A stretch of 33,859 bases of DNA from Longimicrobiales bacterium (GTDB taxonomy: Bacteria; Gemmatimonadota; Gemmatimonadetes; Longimicrobiales; Gaopeijiaceae): the NCBI GenBank assembly GCA_028279425.1, contig JANQNV010000225.1, forward strand, positions 1 through 33,859, in the 5' to 3' direction. Below the pieces are notes generated by a model that did not search any database, was not told the origin of the DNA, and was given only the letters and a program-made list of their open reading frames with translations. Positions 7,055 to 16,752 of this stretch are shown one piece after another (the stretch's first letter is position 1; each line of letters opens with the position of its first letter). The translations under genes were made by a program, and so were the position numbers.

Positions 7055-9904
7055 TCACCCCACCCCGGCCGGGAGCAGAACGACCGACACGAACTGATCG
7101 GCGGGAAGATAGCGCGCCGCATCGTCCTGGACGGTAGCGACGTCGATCCCTTCGTAGCGGGACGGATCGACCAGGTACCCGGGATCGGCTTCGCTCGACA
7201 GGGCCGACGTCAGGTTGCTCGCCCACCAGCCGTTCGACTCGAGACTGGTCTCGAGACCGCGGCGCTCCGCCTCCAGCGCGCTCGCCACGTCTTCCGGGGT
7301 GGGCCCCTCGGCCTTCAGTCGTTCGATCTCCTCGAACACCGCCTGCTTCAGCTCCTCGGCCCGCTCGGGATCCGATCCGAAGACGACCTGCATGGTGAAG
7401 CGGGGGTCGGGCAGGCGTTCGTACCCCGCACTGGCCGACACCGAATACGTCCCGCCCAAACTCTCCCGCAGCCGCTCGCGCAGGCGCGTCTGGAGAATGG
7501 TGGCGAGGACGCGAATGCGCGCGCGATTCGGCGGCGTGTACTCGAAGGCGCCGTTGAAGACGAGCAGCGTCTGACTCTGCGGCTCGATCCCCGCGCGCAC
7601 CTGCTTCTCGACCACACCCGTCGGCGGGTCGATGTCGAGGTCCACCCAGCCGTCTTCCCGGTCGGGCGCAGGGAGGGCGGCGAGGTACTGCTCTACGAGA
7701 GGCCGCATGTCGTCGAGTTCGAAGGCACCGACCAACACGAAGTCGAAGTCGGCGGCGCTGGCGAAGCGGTCTTCGTAGAAGTCGACGGCACGGCCGAGAT
7801 CGATCTGCTCGATCGACGCGGTCGTGAGCGGCTGTGCTCTCGGATGCGACTGCGACAGCACGGCCGAGACCGTGTCGGAGAAGGCGGCGAGCGGACTGGC
7901 GTTCCGGTTGGCGAGGATGGCCGACATCTGCGACTTGAAGGCCTGGAACGCCACCGAGTCCTCACGGGGTGCGGTCGTGTACAGCCACAAGAGCTGGAAG
8001 AGCGTCTCCACATCGGCCGGTGACGCCTGACCGGAAAATCCCTCCGTCAGCTGCCCGATCGACGGAGCGAGGCCCACGGCCTTGCCGGCCAGCGCCTTCT
8101 GGAGGTCGATCTGCGAGAACTCCCCCACCCCGCCCTGCTGCACCAGGGTGGAGGCCATCGTGGCCGAGAGGTGATCCTCCAGCGACGATCGCGACCATCC
8201 ACCCGGGCTCGTGGCGCGGAGCAGGATTTCGTCGTCCTTGAAGTCCGTCGGCTTCAGCCAGACGGTGACACCGTTCGAGAGCTCCCAGGTCGTGACGTCC
8301 ACGGCCTCGATGCGCCCCTCACCGACGATCGCGCCCGGTCGGGGCAGCTCGGCCACCAGTGGCTGATCGAGCGCCGAATCGACCCAGGGCTCGATATCGA
8401 GGGCGGCCACCGAGGCGAACACCTCCTGAAACGACGCCTCCGAAGGCACGGCGAGGGACGGCTTCTCGATGGCGTCGGCGATGACGATGCGATTGTCGAC
8501 ATCCAGGTTGGCCCGTGCGACCGCGTTCACCTCGTCGAGCGTGATCGTCGGAGCGAGAGCCTGCGACACGAAGTATTCGAACTCGATCCCCGGCATCGGC
8601 TCGTCGGTCAGGAAATGCTGCACGTACTCACTCGCGAAGCGGGCCGAGGGCTGGTTCTCGCGGTCCGTGTAGGTGCGCTCGTATCCGCGCAGGAGATCGA
8701 GACGGGCCCGATCGAGTTCCGACGAGGTGAAGCCGTGACGAGCCGCCCGCTCGGCTTCAGTCAGCAGGGCCGCCAGACCGCGCTCGTGCCCGTCTTCGGG
8801 CACCACCGCGACCAGCTGGTACGCGCTCGTCGGCCGAACGAATTGACCTCGCCCCGTGCCCGCGAAGGCGAACGGCGGATCGGCCGTCTGGGCGAGTTCC
8901 GAGAAGCGCGAGTTGAGCATCGAGTTGGCGAGGCGCTCGACGAGCCGCGCCCGATAGTCTCCGATCGTCGTCACGCTCGGGGCGTCCTGCAGTGTGAGAA
9001 GGGCCACGCGCGACGTCGTCGCCTCCGCGTCGGAGGCGATCGCGAACCGCATTCCCTCTCGAAGGGGAACCTCGTAGGTCACGCGGTCGGGACCGTCGGA
9101 CCGGGGGGCGATCCCGGCGAAGTGCGCCCGGATGGTCGCCTCCACCTCGTCGACGTCGAAGTCGCCGACCGCGATCACAGCCATGAGTTCGGGACGATAC
9201 CAGTCGGCGTAGAAGCGCTCGATCTCCTCCTGCGGGAAGGTCCGCAGCACATCGGGGTCACCGATCGGCAACCGCTGCGCGTACCGGGAGCCCTCGAACA
9301 TCACGGGAAGCTGCTGATCCGAGATGCGCGCCGCCGCCCCCCGACCCAGGCGCCACTCCTCGATGACCACGTCGCGCTCCTGATCGACCTCGACGGGATC
9401 TAGGGTCAGCCCGTGTGCCCAATCCTCCAGGATCTGAAACGCCGTGGCCATCACCTCGGCGCTGTCGGTGGGCACCTGAAGCATGTAGACGGTCTCGTCG
9501 AAGCTCGTGTAGGCGTTGACCGACGGCCCGAACGCCATCCCGATCGACTCCAGGTAGTCGACCAGTTCCTGCTTCTCGAAGTTGTCGGTTCCGTTGAACG
9601 CCATGTGCTCCAGAAGGTGCGCCAGCCCACGCTGACCATCGTCTTCGAGGATCGACCCCGCATCGACCACGAGGCGAAGCTCGGCCCGTGCCGCCGGACG
9701 CCCGTTCGCGCGCACGTAGTAGCGGAGTCCGTTGTCGAGCTGGCCTACCCGGACCGCCTCGTCGGCGGGGAGCGGAGCCTCCAGGGGAATCTCCTGGGCC
9801 GCGGCCGCTTGCGGAGCCGCGCTCGCGGCGAGGATGAGACCGAGGGCGGCGAGCCACGATCCGGAGGGACGGCGACGGGGCATGGGAAACGCACGGCGTG
9901 TCAC
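7055..9904 (-). CDS. Secreted M16 family zinc protease (PqqL-like, full-length double unit)
   Basis: Periplasmic metallopeptidase of the M16 (insulinase/pitrilysin) family. About 949 residues, matching PqqL-type proteins of some 930 residues. A signal peptide (LAALGLILAASAAPQAAAAQ) leads to the first M16 domain, with the inverted zinc motif HLLEH near 96-100 and the downstream acidic ligand block ERDVVIEEW. An M16_C domain follows, then a second inactive M16 and M16_C pair. The open frame extends to 9949, but a clean AGGAG at 9912-9916, 7 nt before the GTG at 9904, decides the start and places the signal peptide correctly. It stands alone between convergent hemF and a divergent NRPS-like gene. 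Substrate unknown; oligopeptides are usual for the family. Confidence 0.92.
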   Translation of the reverse strand: MTRRAFPMPRRRPSGSWLAALGLILAASAAPQAAAAQEIPLEAPLPADEAVRVGQLDNGLRYYVRANGRPAARAELRLVVDAGSILEDDGQRGLAHLLEHMAFNGTDNFEKQELVDYLESIGMAFGPSVNAYTSFDETVYMLQVPTDSAEVMATAFQILEDWAHGLTLDPVEVDQERDVVIEEWRLGRGAAARISDQQLPVMFEGSRYAQRLPIGDPDVLRTFPQEEIERFYADWYRPELMAVIAVGDFDVDEVEATIRAHFAGIAPRSDGPDRVTYEVPLREGMRFAIASDAEATTSRVALLTLQDAPSVTTIGDYRARLVERLANSMLNSRFSELAQTADPPFAFAGTGRGQFVRPTSAYQLVAVVPEDGHERGLAALLTEAERAARHGFTSSELDRARLDLLRGYERTYTDRENQPSARFASEYVQHFLTDEPMPGIEFEYFVSQALAPTITLDEVNAVARANLDVDNRIVIADAIEKPSLAVPSEASFQEVFASVAALDIEPWVDSALDQPLVAELPRPGAIVGEGRIEAVDVTTWELSNGVTVWLKPTDFKDDEILLRATSPGGWSRSSLEDHLSATMASTLVQQGGVGEFSQIDLQKALAGKAVGLAPSIGQLTEGFSGQASPADVETLFQLLWLYTTAPREDSVAFQAFKSQMSAILANRNASPLAAFSDTVSAVLSQSHPRAQPLTTASIEQIDLGRAVDFYEDRFASAADFDFVLVGAFELDDMRPLVEQYLAALPAPDREDGWVDLDIDPPTGVVEKQVRAGIEPQSQTLLVFNGAFEYTPPNRARIRVLATILQTRLRERLRESLGGTYSVSASAGYERLPDPRFTMQVVFGSDPERAEELKQAVFEEIERLKAEGPTPEDVASALEAERRGLETSLESNGWWASNLTSALSSEADPGYLVDPSRYEGIDVATVQDDAARYLPADQFVSVVLLPAGVG

Positions 9905-10102
9905 GAAGACGCTCCTGGTTCTTCGAAGTGAGGCCCGGCACCGGGGCAACGATCTTGAAACCGACGGCCCAACGGCCGACGCTCGACGGAGGGGACTACC
10001 CCGTCGAGAGGTGTGTCGATCCGAGGACGGATCCGCCCTACCTTACGACGGGGTGACCCTGCGTCTTCACCTCGTACGACCACGTCCCACCGGGCCCCCA
10101 GC
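9905..10102. other. Divergent intergenic region between M16 protease and NRPS-like gene
   Basis: About 200 bases that must contain two divergent promoters. The protease Shine-Dalgarno AGGAG is at 9912-9916 on the minus strand. A TACCTT at 10039-10044 could be a plus-strand -10 for the NRPS-like gene, but no good -35 accompanies it. I see no gene, repeat or operator here. Confidence 0.4.
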
Positions 10103-13100
10103 ATGTCACCCACGTCGTTCCGCTGCTTCGTGATCGGATCGGACACCCTGCTCCTGGAGTGCACCGATCACCTGCTCGCGGCCGGGCACACCGTTCTCGG
10201 TGTCGTCACCGACACCCCACGCATCGCCGAGTGGGCCCGACAGCGCGGGATCCCCGCGATCGAGCCGTCCGGGATGGACGAGGCGATGGCCTCCGAGCCC
10301 TTCGACCATCTCTTCTCGATCACCTGGCTCCGAATCCTCCCGGACGAGGTCCTGGATCGCCCCGGCGGATACGCCATCAACTTCCACGACGGGCCCCTTC
10401 CCGCGTACGCCGGTCTCAACGGCCCGGCCTGGGCCCTCATGGACGGGGCGCGCGACTTCGGGGTGACGTGGCACCTGATGACGTCGGGCGTCGACCAGGG
10501 CGACCTCGTTCTGCAGACCCCGGTCGCGATCTCGGACGAAGACACATCCCTGTCGCTCAACATGAAGTGCTTCGCGGCGGCTCGAGAGGGCTTCCCCGCG
10601 CTGGTGGACCAGCTGGCGCGAGGTGCGGTGCAGCCGGTGGCTCAACCCACCGAGGGCCGCAGCTGGTTCGGCCGCCACGACCGCCCCGACGCTCTCGGTC
10701 TCCTCGACTGGCGACGCCCGGCCGCCGAACTCGCGGCCCGTGTGCGCGCCCTCGACTTCGGGCCGTATCCCAACCCCCTGGGTCGAGCCAAGATGATCAC
10801 GGCCGATGGACGGGCCTGGCTCGTTACGCGTGCGATCGCGTCGGAGGGCGATCCCGATCCGTCGGGTCGCGCCCCCCTGCCGGGCACGGTCCTGGCCGTG
10901 CGATCCGACAGCATCGAGATCGCCACCGGCTCGGGCCGTCTTCAGATCGGCGAGCGCCGACCGCTCACGGGTGGTCCCCCACTCGATGCCGCTTCCGAGG
11001 CGGCGCGACTCCACGTGGGCGACGTGCTCCCCGTGCCCTCGGAACACGATCGGGACCGCCTCGCGGCACTGTCGGACATCTTGTCGCGTAGCGAGGCCTT
11101 CTGGGGACGCCGACTTCTTGAGATGACGCCCGCGGAGTTGCCCGACCGCACCCCCTTCGACCCCGACGTCCGCCGCGCGACCCCTCGGGAACGCATTCCC
11201 CTTCGCCTCGCGTCCGAAACCGACGAGGGCGCGCTGGTCGCGGCCTGGGCCGTGGTCGTGGCTCGCCTCAGCGGCCGCACGCGGTTCGACTTCGGGTGGC
11301 TCGAGTCCGCCGATGAGGTGTCTGCCCGACCGATGGTCTCGTCCTGGCGCCCCCTCCAGATCGATCTTCCCGACGGTGCGGGATTCGATCCGGTGGTCGA
11401 TGCGGTCATCACGCAGTTGGCCGAGCTTCGACGTCGCGGCTCGTTCCTCATCGACCTCCTGTCGCGCTCGCCCGATCTCGACGGCACCGTCCCCGACGGT
11501 CACTGCCCGCTCCCCCTCTGTGTGGGTCGAGGGTCGACGCACGACGCCGGCGTCGAGATGCTCCTCGAACTCGGCGAAGGATCCGGACCACCCCACCTGT
11601 CGTTCGATCCCGATCTCGTTTCGGAGACACGCGCCGCGACCATCGCTCGAGCCGTGGAGTGCGTGGTGCGCGCCGCGGCGGCAGACCCCCGGCAGCCGTG
11701 GTCTACCCTCCCCCTCATCGACGACGAGACGCATCGGCTGCTGATGGAGGGGTGGAACGACACCGCGCGGCCCGTGACCGAGCACTTCCTGCACGAGGGC
11801 TTCGAGCGCCAGGCGCGTCGCGACCCCGAACGGATCGCCCTACGCGACGCAGACCAGACCATCACCTACGGAGAACTCGACCGACGCGCCAACGGTGTGG
11901 CCGCCCATCTGCGCGACCTCGGCGTGGGCCCCGATTCCGTCGTCGGCCTTCAGATCGGTCGCTCCATCGAGATGGTGGTCGCGGCCCTGGGTATCGCGAA
12001 GGCGGGAGGCGCCTACCTGCCGCTGGACCCCGAATTCCCGGATGACCGGCGCCGATTCATGCTGGAGGACGTCGGCGCCGAGCGGGTGATGACGATCGGT
12101 CAGGAGCCCCTCGGTCCGGGCATCACGTCGATCGACGTGCGAGAGCCCGCACCCATCGACACCCCGCCCGAGACCGCGGTCGGTCCCGAGCACCTCGCCT
12201 ACGTCATCTACACCTCCGGAAGTACCGGCCGGCCGAAGGGCGTTCTCGTCGAACACCGCAACGCCGCCAACTTCTTCGCGGGGATGGACGCACTCATCCC
12301 GCACGATCCACCGGGCGTCTGGCTCGCGGTCACGAGCCTCTCGTTCGATATCTCCGTGCTCGAGCTGTTCTGGACACTGGCCCGCGGCTTCGAAGTCGTA
12401 CTGCACCGGGAGCCTTCGGCCGACGATCCCGCCGAAACCTCGGCCGCAGCGCATGCGACGTTGGCGGAGCGGGGGATGCAATTCGGACTCTTCATGTGGG
12501 GGAACGACGACGGCCCGGGGCGCGACAAGTACCGCCTGATGCTGGAGGCCGGCCGCTACTTCGACGACAACGGCTTCGACTCGGCGTGGACGCCGGAACG
12601 ACACTTCCACGCCTTCGGAGGCCCATTCCCCAATCCGGCCGTGACGGGGGCCGCCCTCGCGGCCATCACGCGTCGGCTCTCGATCCGTTCGGGGAGTTGC
12701 GTCTCGCCCCTCCACCATCCGATCCGCATCGCCGAAGAGTGGGCCGTCGTCGACAACCTCTCCGACGGCCGGGTCGGGCTGGCGTTCGCGGCAGGCTGGC
12801 AACCCAACGACTTCGTGTTGCGACCGGAGAGCTATCCGAACCAGAAGCAGGTGATGATGGAGCAGATCGACGCCGTGCGGCGCCTCTGGCGCGGCGAGGC
12901 CGTCGAGTTCGAGAACCCGCTCGGGAAGATGGTGGCGCTGACGACGCTGCCCCGGCCGGTTCAGCCGGAGCTGCCGTTCTGGATCACGACCGCCGGAAAC
13001 CCGGACACCTACCGCGCTGCGGGGGCGATGGGCGCGAACGTCCTCACACACCTGCTGGGACAGAGCTTCGACGAAGTGGCCCAGAAGATCGCGGTCTATC

Positions 13101-14758
13101 GCGAAGCCAGGGCCGAAGCCGGCCTCGACCCCGACGAGGGGACGATCACCCTGATGCTGCACACCTTCGTCGGGACCGACGACGACGAGGTGCGCGAGCT
13201 CGTGCGCGAACCGATGAAGGACTATCTGCGCGCCTCCATGAAGCTCGTGCTCGGCTTCGCATGGACCTTCCCCGCGTTCAAGCGGCCGGGTGGGCCGGAC
13301 TCGACGCCCGACGACATCGACCTGGCCAGCCTTTCAGACGAAGAGACGGAGGCGATCCTGGACTTCGCCTTCGACCGCTACTACGAAACGAGCGGCCTCT
13401 TCGGAACTCCGGAAACCTGCCTCGACATCGTGGCTCGCTGCGCCTCGATCGGCGTCGACGAGATTGCGTGCCTTCTCGACTTCGGGGTCGACACCACCGC
13501 GGTTCTCGACGGGCTCCCTCACCTCAAGATCGTCCGCGATGCGGCCAACGCACAGCGGGAGGCGGCACCCGACACCCGCCCGGTCGTCGAATCGACCGGT
13601 GCCGCGAGCCCTCCCCCACCAGAGCCCGCGCGGCCCGTCACCCACCTGCAGTGCACCCCTTCGATGGCGCGCCTGTTCACGCAGCGGAGTTCGATGGGAC
13701 CGCTGCTCCACGGACTCGACCACATGTACGTCGGGGGCGAAGCCTTCCCCACGGCTCTGTCGACGGCCCTCCGCGCCACGGTGCGGGGATCGGTCACGAA
13801 CATGTACGGGCCCACCGAAACCACCATCTGGTCGACGACCCACACCCTCGACCGCGATGGACCCGTACCCATCGGTCGCCCGATCGCCAACACGTGTATC
13901 TACGTGCTCGATGCCTGGGGCCAGCCGGTCCCGCCCGGAATGCCGGGAGACCTGTGGATCGGCGGCGACGGCGTCGTGCGGGGGTACCACGCCCGACCGG
14001 AACTCACGGCCGAACGCTTTCGTCCGAACCCCTTCCACCCGGGCCGGATGTACAACACGGGCGACCGTGCACGGTGGAGCCGAGACGGGGTCCTCGAATT
14101 CCTGGGTCGCGTCGACGACCAGGTGAAGATCCGGGGGTATCGGATCGAACTCGGCGAGATCGAGGCCGTCTTGGAGAGGCGCACCGACGTACGCGAAGCG
14201 GCCGTCATCGTGCGTGAGGATACACCGGGTGACCAGCGCTTGTGCGGCTACGTCGTGCCCGCCGGCGAATGGAACCCCGAGGCACTGCGCGACGCGATGC
14301 TCGAGGCCCTACCGGCCTACATGGTCCCCGCTTCGCTGATTCGCCTCGAAGCCCTTCCGCTCACCCCCAATCGCAAGACCGACCGGAAGGCCCTGCACGC
14401 CATCTCGGCCGCCCCGTCACGCACCGCCCCGCTCGTCGCTCCCGAAAACGACCTGGAGGAGACGCTGGTGGCCGCGTGGAAGGAGGTCCTCGGCCTCGAG
14501 GAAGTCGGTACCGAAGACAACTTCTTCGATGCCGGCGGCCACTCCCTCCTGGTCGTTCAGCTGCACCGGCTCCTGGGGGAGCGGATCGATCACCGGCTTT
14601 CGCTGGTCGATCTCTATCGATGGCCGACGATCCGGGCGCTTTCGGATCAGCTGCAGTCGAGACGCGACGCCTCGAACGGGCCGGATGCGGCACTCGACGC
14701 GAGCGCGGCGCGCGGCGCCCGGCGGCGGGAACTGATGCGACGCAGACGCGGGGGTTGA
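10103..14758 (+). CDS. NRPS-like enzyme: formyltransferase / half condensation / adenylation interrupted by luciferase-like monooxygenase / carrier
   Basis: A 1551-residue single-gene assembly line. Residues 1-310 form a methionyl-tRNA-formyltransferase-like domain with its N93, H95 (INFHDGPLP) and D131 (SGVDQGD) triad intact. Residues about 320-540 resemble only the C-terminal lobe of a condensation domain; no HHxxxDG is present. An adenylation domain begins near 560, with A3 YTSGSTGRPKG (703-713) and A4 FDIS (748-751). It is interrupted at about 775-1150 by a complete FMN/F420-type luciferase-like monooxygenase of the MupA/Atu3671 type. It resumes with A5 NMYGPTET (1233-1240), A7, A8 and A10 (NRKTDRKAL), then a carrier domain with phosphopantetheine serine S1481 (DAGGHSLL). 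No thioesterase. My reading of the specificity pocket is DILQYGMIWK, close to the glycine code. I prefer the ATG at 10103 over the GTG at 10013 because conserved sequence starts there. Product unknown. Confidence 0.9.
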   Translation: MSPTSFRCFVIGSDTLLLECTDHLLAAGHTVLGVVTDTPRIAEWARQRGIPAIEPSGMDEAMASEPFDHLFSITWLRILPDEVLDRPGGYAINFHDGPLPAYAGLNGPAWALMDGARDFGVTWHLMTSGVDQGDLVLQTPVAISDEDTSLSLNMKCFAAAREGFPALVDQLARGAVQPVAQPTEGRSWFGRHDRPDALGLLDWRRPAAELAARVRALDFGPYPNPLGRAKMITADGRAWLVTRAIASEGDPDPSGRAPLPGTVLAVRSDSIEIATGSGRLQIGERRPLTGGPPLDAASEAARLHVGDVLPVPSEHDRDRLAALSDILSRSEAFWGRRLLEMTPAELPDRTPFDPDVRRATPRERIPLRLASETDEGALVAAWAVVVARLSGRTRFDFGWLESADEVSARPMVSSWRPLQIDLPDGAGFDPVVDAVITQLAELRRRGSFLIDLLSRSPDLDGTVPDGHCPLPLCVGRGSTHDAGVEMLLELGEGSGPPHLSFDPDLVSETRAATIARAVECVVRAAAADPRQPWSTLPLIDDETHRLLMEGWNDTARPVTEHFLHEGFERQARRDPERIALRDADQTITYGELDRRANGVAAHLRDLGVGPDSVVGLQIGRSIEMVVAALGIAKAGGAYLPLDPEFPDDRRRFMLEDVGAERVMTIGQEPLGPGITSIDVREPAPIDTPPETAVGPEHLAYVIYTSGSTGRPKGVLVEHRNAANFFAGMDALIPHDPPGVWLAVTSLSFDISVLELFWTLARGFEVVLHREPSADDPAETSAAAHATLAERGMQFGLFMWGNDDGPGRDKYRLMLEAGRYFDDNGFDSAWTPERHFHAFGGPFPNPAVTGAALAAITRRLSIRSGSCVSPLHHPIRIAEEWAVVDNLSDGRVGLAFAAGWQPNDFVLRPESYPNQKQVMMEQIDAVRRLWRGEAVEFENPLGKMVALTTLPRPVQPELPFWITTAGNPDTYRAAGAMGANVLTHLLGQSFDEVAQKIAVYREARAEAGLDPDEGTITLMLHTFVGTDDDEVRELVREPMKDYLRASMKLVLGFAWTFPAFKRPGGPDSTPDDIDLASLSDEETEAILDFAFDRYYETSGLFGTPETCLDIVARCASIGVDEIACLLDFGVDTTAVLDGLPHLKIVRDAANAQREAAPDTRPVVESTGAASPPPPEPARPVTHLQCTPSMARLFTQRSSMGPLLHGLDHMYVGGEAFPTALSTALRATVRGSVTNMYGPTETTIWSTTHTLDRDGPVPIGRPIANTCIYVLDAWGQPVPPGMPGDLWIGGDGVVRGYHARPELTAERFRPNPFHPGRMYNTGDRARWSRDGVLEFLGRVDDQVKIRGYRIELGEIEAVLERRTDVREAAVIVREDTPGDQRLCGYVVPAGEWNPEALRDAMLEALPAYMVPASLIRLEALPLTPNRKTDRKALHAISAAPSRTAPLVAPENDLEETLVAAWKEVLGLEEVGTEDNFFDAGGHSLLVVQLHRLLGERIDHRLSLVDLYRWPTIRALSDQLQSRRDASNGPDAALDASAARGARRRELMRRRRGG

Positions 14759-14769
14759 GGCGCCCGGCC

Positions 14770-14788
14770 GGGTCGGCCCAGCCGACCC
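14770..14788. terminator. Hairpin between convergent NRPS-like and cyclophilin genes
   Basis: GGGTCGGC-CCA-GCCGACCC is a perfect 8-bp stem with a 3-nt loop in the 31-nt gap between the two stop codons. It lacks a U-tract but its position fits a bidirectional terminator. Confidence 0.55.
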
Positions 14789-14789
14789 G

Positions 14790-15518
14790 TCAGTCGACGA
14801 TGCGGGCCGTCAAGACGCGGTCGAGTTCCGGGAACTCGGCGAAGTACTCGTCGCCTTTCGCGATCGCCATGGCCTGGTACACCCCCTCCCCGCGGGGCGG
14901 ACCGTCGCCGTACTCGGCATACAGCGCGTCGACGGTCTCCATCCCCTCGACCACCTCGCCGAAGGGGGCGAAGTCCTCTCCGTCGAGCTCCGCATTGTCG
15001 CGCAGGTTCACGAACACCTGGACCGTGCGTCGGTGAGGTCCGCTCTTCGAAAACGACATCCGCCCTCGAAGGTTGGCCTGCGTAGCCGGGTCGTCGCGCA
15101 GGAGAGCCTGCCGCCATGCCGCGTTCACCCACGGGTCCGGATGGATGCCGAAGTCGGCCACGAAGCCGTCGAGCACCCTGTGGAAGGGCACCGAATCGTA
15201 GAACCCCGCCTCGACGAGATTGTAGAACCGGTCGGCACCGATGGGCGCCCAGTCGCGATGGACCTCGACGACGAACGATCCCGCCGTGGTCTCGAACGCC
15301 ACACGAAACCGATCGGGTGCCCGTTCGGTGAAGTCGGCGGGCTGCAGCAGGGGATTGTCGGCGGCCGACGGCGCGCCGCTCGCTGCGACCTCACCCGCGG
15401 CCTCCGATTCGGGCGCGGAGTCGGCGCAGGCAGCCAGCGCGCCACCCACCAGTGCGCACACCGTCAGGCTCACGAGGGGGGCGATTCGGCCGCCGAGCGG
15501 CGGAGTGAAGACAGCCAT
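14790..15518 (-). CDS. Cyclophilin-type peptidyl-prolyl isomerase lipoprotein
   Basis: Predicted periplasmic, membrane-anchored proline isomerase. About 242 residues: signal peptide with a lipobox LAAC near residue 31, a short Ala/Ser/Glu linker, then a cyclophilin domain with FETTAGSFVVEV, the FHRVLDGFVADFG substrate-groove block, VQVFVNLRDNAELDGEDFAPFGEVVEGM and a C-terminal strand. The open frame extends to 15674, but the ATG at 15518 follows a GGAG and begins exactly at a signal sequence. It lies 85 nt downstream of the RuBisCO-like gene on the same strand, so cotranscription is possible but not shown. Fold assignment is secure; catalytic activity is presumed. Confidence 0.88.
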   Translation of the reverse strand: MAVFTPPLGGRIAPLVSLTVCALVGGALAACADSAPESEAAGEVAASGAPSAADNPLLQPADFTERAPDRFRVAFETTAGSFVVEVHRDWAPIGADRFYNLVEAGFYDSVPFHRVLDGFVADFGIHPDPWVNAAWRQALLRDDPATQANLRGRMSFSKSGPHRRTVQVFVNLRDNAELDGEDFAPFGEVVEGMETVDALYAEYGDGPPRGEGVYQAMAIAKGDEYFAEFPELDRVLTARIVD

Positions 15519-15603
15519 GGTTCTCCGGAATCGTGGGTACGCGGAAGGGCGACCTCGCCCATCGTCACCCGGCGGCGCCACTGCGGCAACCCCGCGGGGC
15601 CCC

Positions 15604-16752
15604 TCACGACGGCGCCGGCGTACTCCCCGCAGCGTGGGCCTGCTCGACGAGGCGCCGAGCGGCGCCCTCCACATCGTCCTGCGCCAGAAGGCTGCCGCCG
15701 ATGAGCAGCAGCGTGTCGGTCCCGTAGCGTTCGAACCACGAAGGCGCGTCGGAGGCGCTGACGCCTCCCGCAGGCACGGGGAAGCTGGCTCGCAAACGCC
15801 CGAGGGGAGCCCGCAGACGCCGATTCAGCCCCTGACAGGTGTCGATCGACCAGGCGAACCGGCCGCCCGCGTTCACGTACACCACGGCGTCGGCCCCCGC
15901 AAGGCGATACAGCAACCCATACCACACCTCCGGGCTCACGCCCGAGTCGCGGCCGGGCCCCACGTCGCCGCGCGAAGGGTGCGCCATGACCGGAAGGGCG
16001 GGCTCGGCATCGGCGAGCGCCCGCATGGTGTCGAGTCCGACCAGGCCCGGTGCGACGAGCACACCTCCGCACCCCACCTCGGCGGCCTGCTCCACGCGCT
16101 CTCCCATCGTGTCCACAGGGCCCGTCACATTGACGTAGTAGGCCGTGCGCCCTCCGGTGGCGGCATTCGCCTCGGCCACGGCCTTCGCCACTGCGCCGAC
16201 GCGATCCGAGAATCGCGACGGCGCCTGGTCGGTCACCCCGTGATCGTCCTTGATGACGTCGACGCCCGCTCGGGCAAACGCGGCAGCGAGCTCAGCGAGC
16301 TCCGACGTCTGCAGCCCGACGGGCTTCAGGGCCACCGCCACGAGCGGCCGATCGTGGGCATCGAGTCGGTCCCGGATCCCGCCGATCCCGAAGCGAGGCC
16401 CGGCGAAGGCCTCCAGGACGGACTCGGGGAGGGTGGCATCGACGAGCCGCACTCCGGGGAGCAACGACACGTTGCCGTGCAAGACGTTCAACAGCTGCGG
16501 CAGGCTGCCATCGAGCACCGCCGCCGGGTAGTCGATGCGGGCCGTCGCCGCCCCGTCGGCATCGGGCTCGACCCCGATCACCCGCCCGAGCAGCCCCCCC
16601 TCGATCGAGGCCGATGCGACCCCCACCGGTACCTCGAGCGTCGACTCGCGCGCCAACGCCAGGGCGCGCGCCGTGAACGATGCGACATCGTCGCCACCGA
16701 GGGGAGCGAGTCGGTAGACGGCGCGCACGACGTCCTCGCCCTGCTGACTCAC
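15604..16752 (-). CDS. RuBisCO-like protein (form IV large-subunit homologue)
   Basis: A 382-residue homologue of the RuBisCO large subunit that cannot be a carboxylase. The lysine of the carbamate site is kept (K168 in GVDVIKDDH) with D170, but the third metal ligand, Glu in true RuBisCO, is His171. K143 in ALKPVG matches RuBisCO Lys175, while the second lysine of KPK is Val. VMAHPSRGD (H258) and the phosphate-binding glycines PAGGVSASD and LIGGSLL are present; the loop-6 lysine is not evident. This is the pattern of RuBisCO-like enolases and isomerases, several of which act in methionine salvage or other sulphur metabolism. The GTG at 16752 overlaps the stop of the OsmC gene by 4 nt and has GAGG upstream. 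A nominal frame extension to 17793 runs through OsmC and is not real. Substrate unknown. Confidence 0.88.
   Translation of the reverse strand: MSQQGEDVVRAVYRLAPLGGDDVASFTARALALARESTLEVPVGVASASIEGGLLGRVIGVEPDADGAATARIDYPAAVLDGSLPQLLNVLHGNVSLLPGVRLVDATLPESVLEAFAGPRFGIGGIRDRLDAHDRPLVAVALKPVGLQTSELAELAAAFARAGVDVIKDDHGVTDQAPSRFSDRVGAVAKAVAEANAATGGRTAYYVNVTGPVDTMGERVEQAAEVGCGGVLVAPGLVGLDTMRALADAEPALPVMAHPSRGDVGPGRDSGVSPEVWYGLLYRLAGADAVVYVNAGGRFAWSIDTCQGLNRRLRAPLGRLRASFPVPAGGVSASDAPSWFERYGTDTLLLIGGSLLAQDDVEGAARRLVEQAHAAGSTPAPS

Noticed and set aside
10013-10102. GTG at 10013 as start of the NRPS-like protein
   Set aside because: The 30 extra residues are unrelated to the formyltransferase fold, and a putative -10 element lies inside them.
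11060-11730. A functional condensation domain in the NRPS-like protein
   Set aside because: Only the C-terminal lobe is recognisable and no HHxxxDG motif exists, so catalysis of a peptide bond is unlikely.
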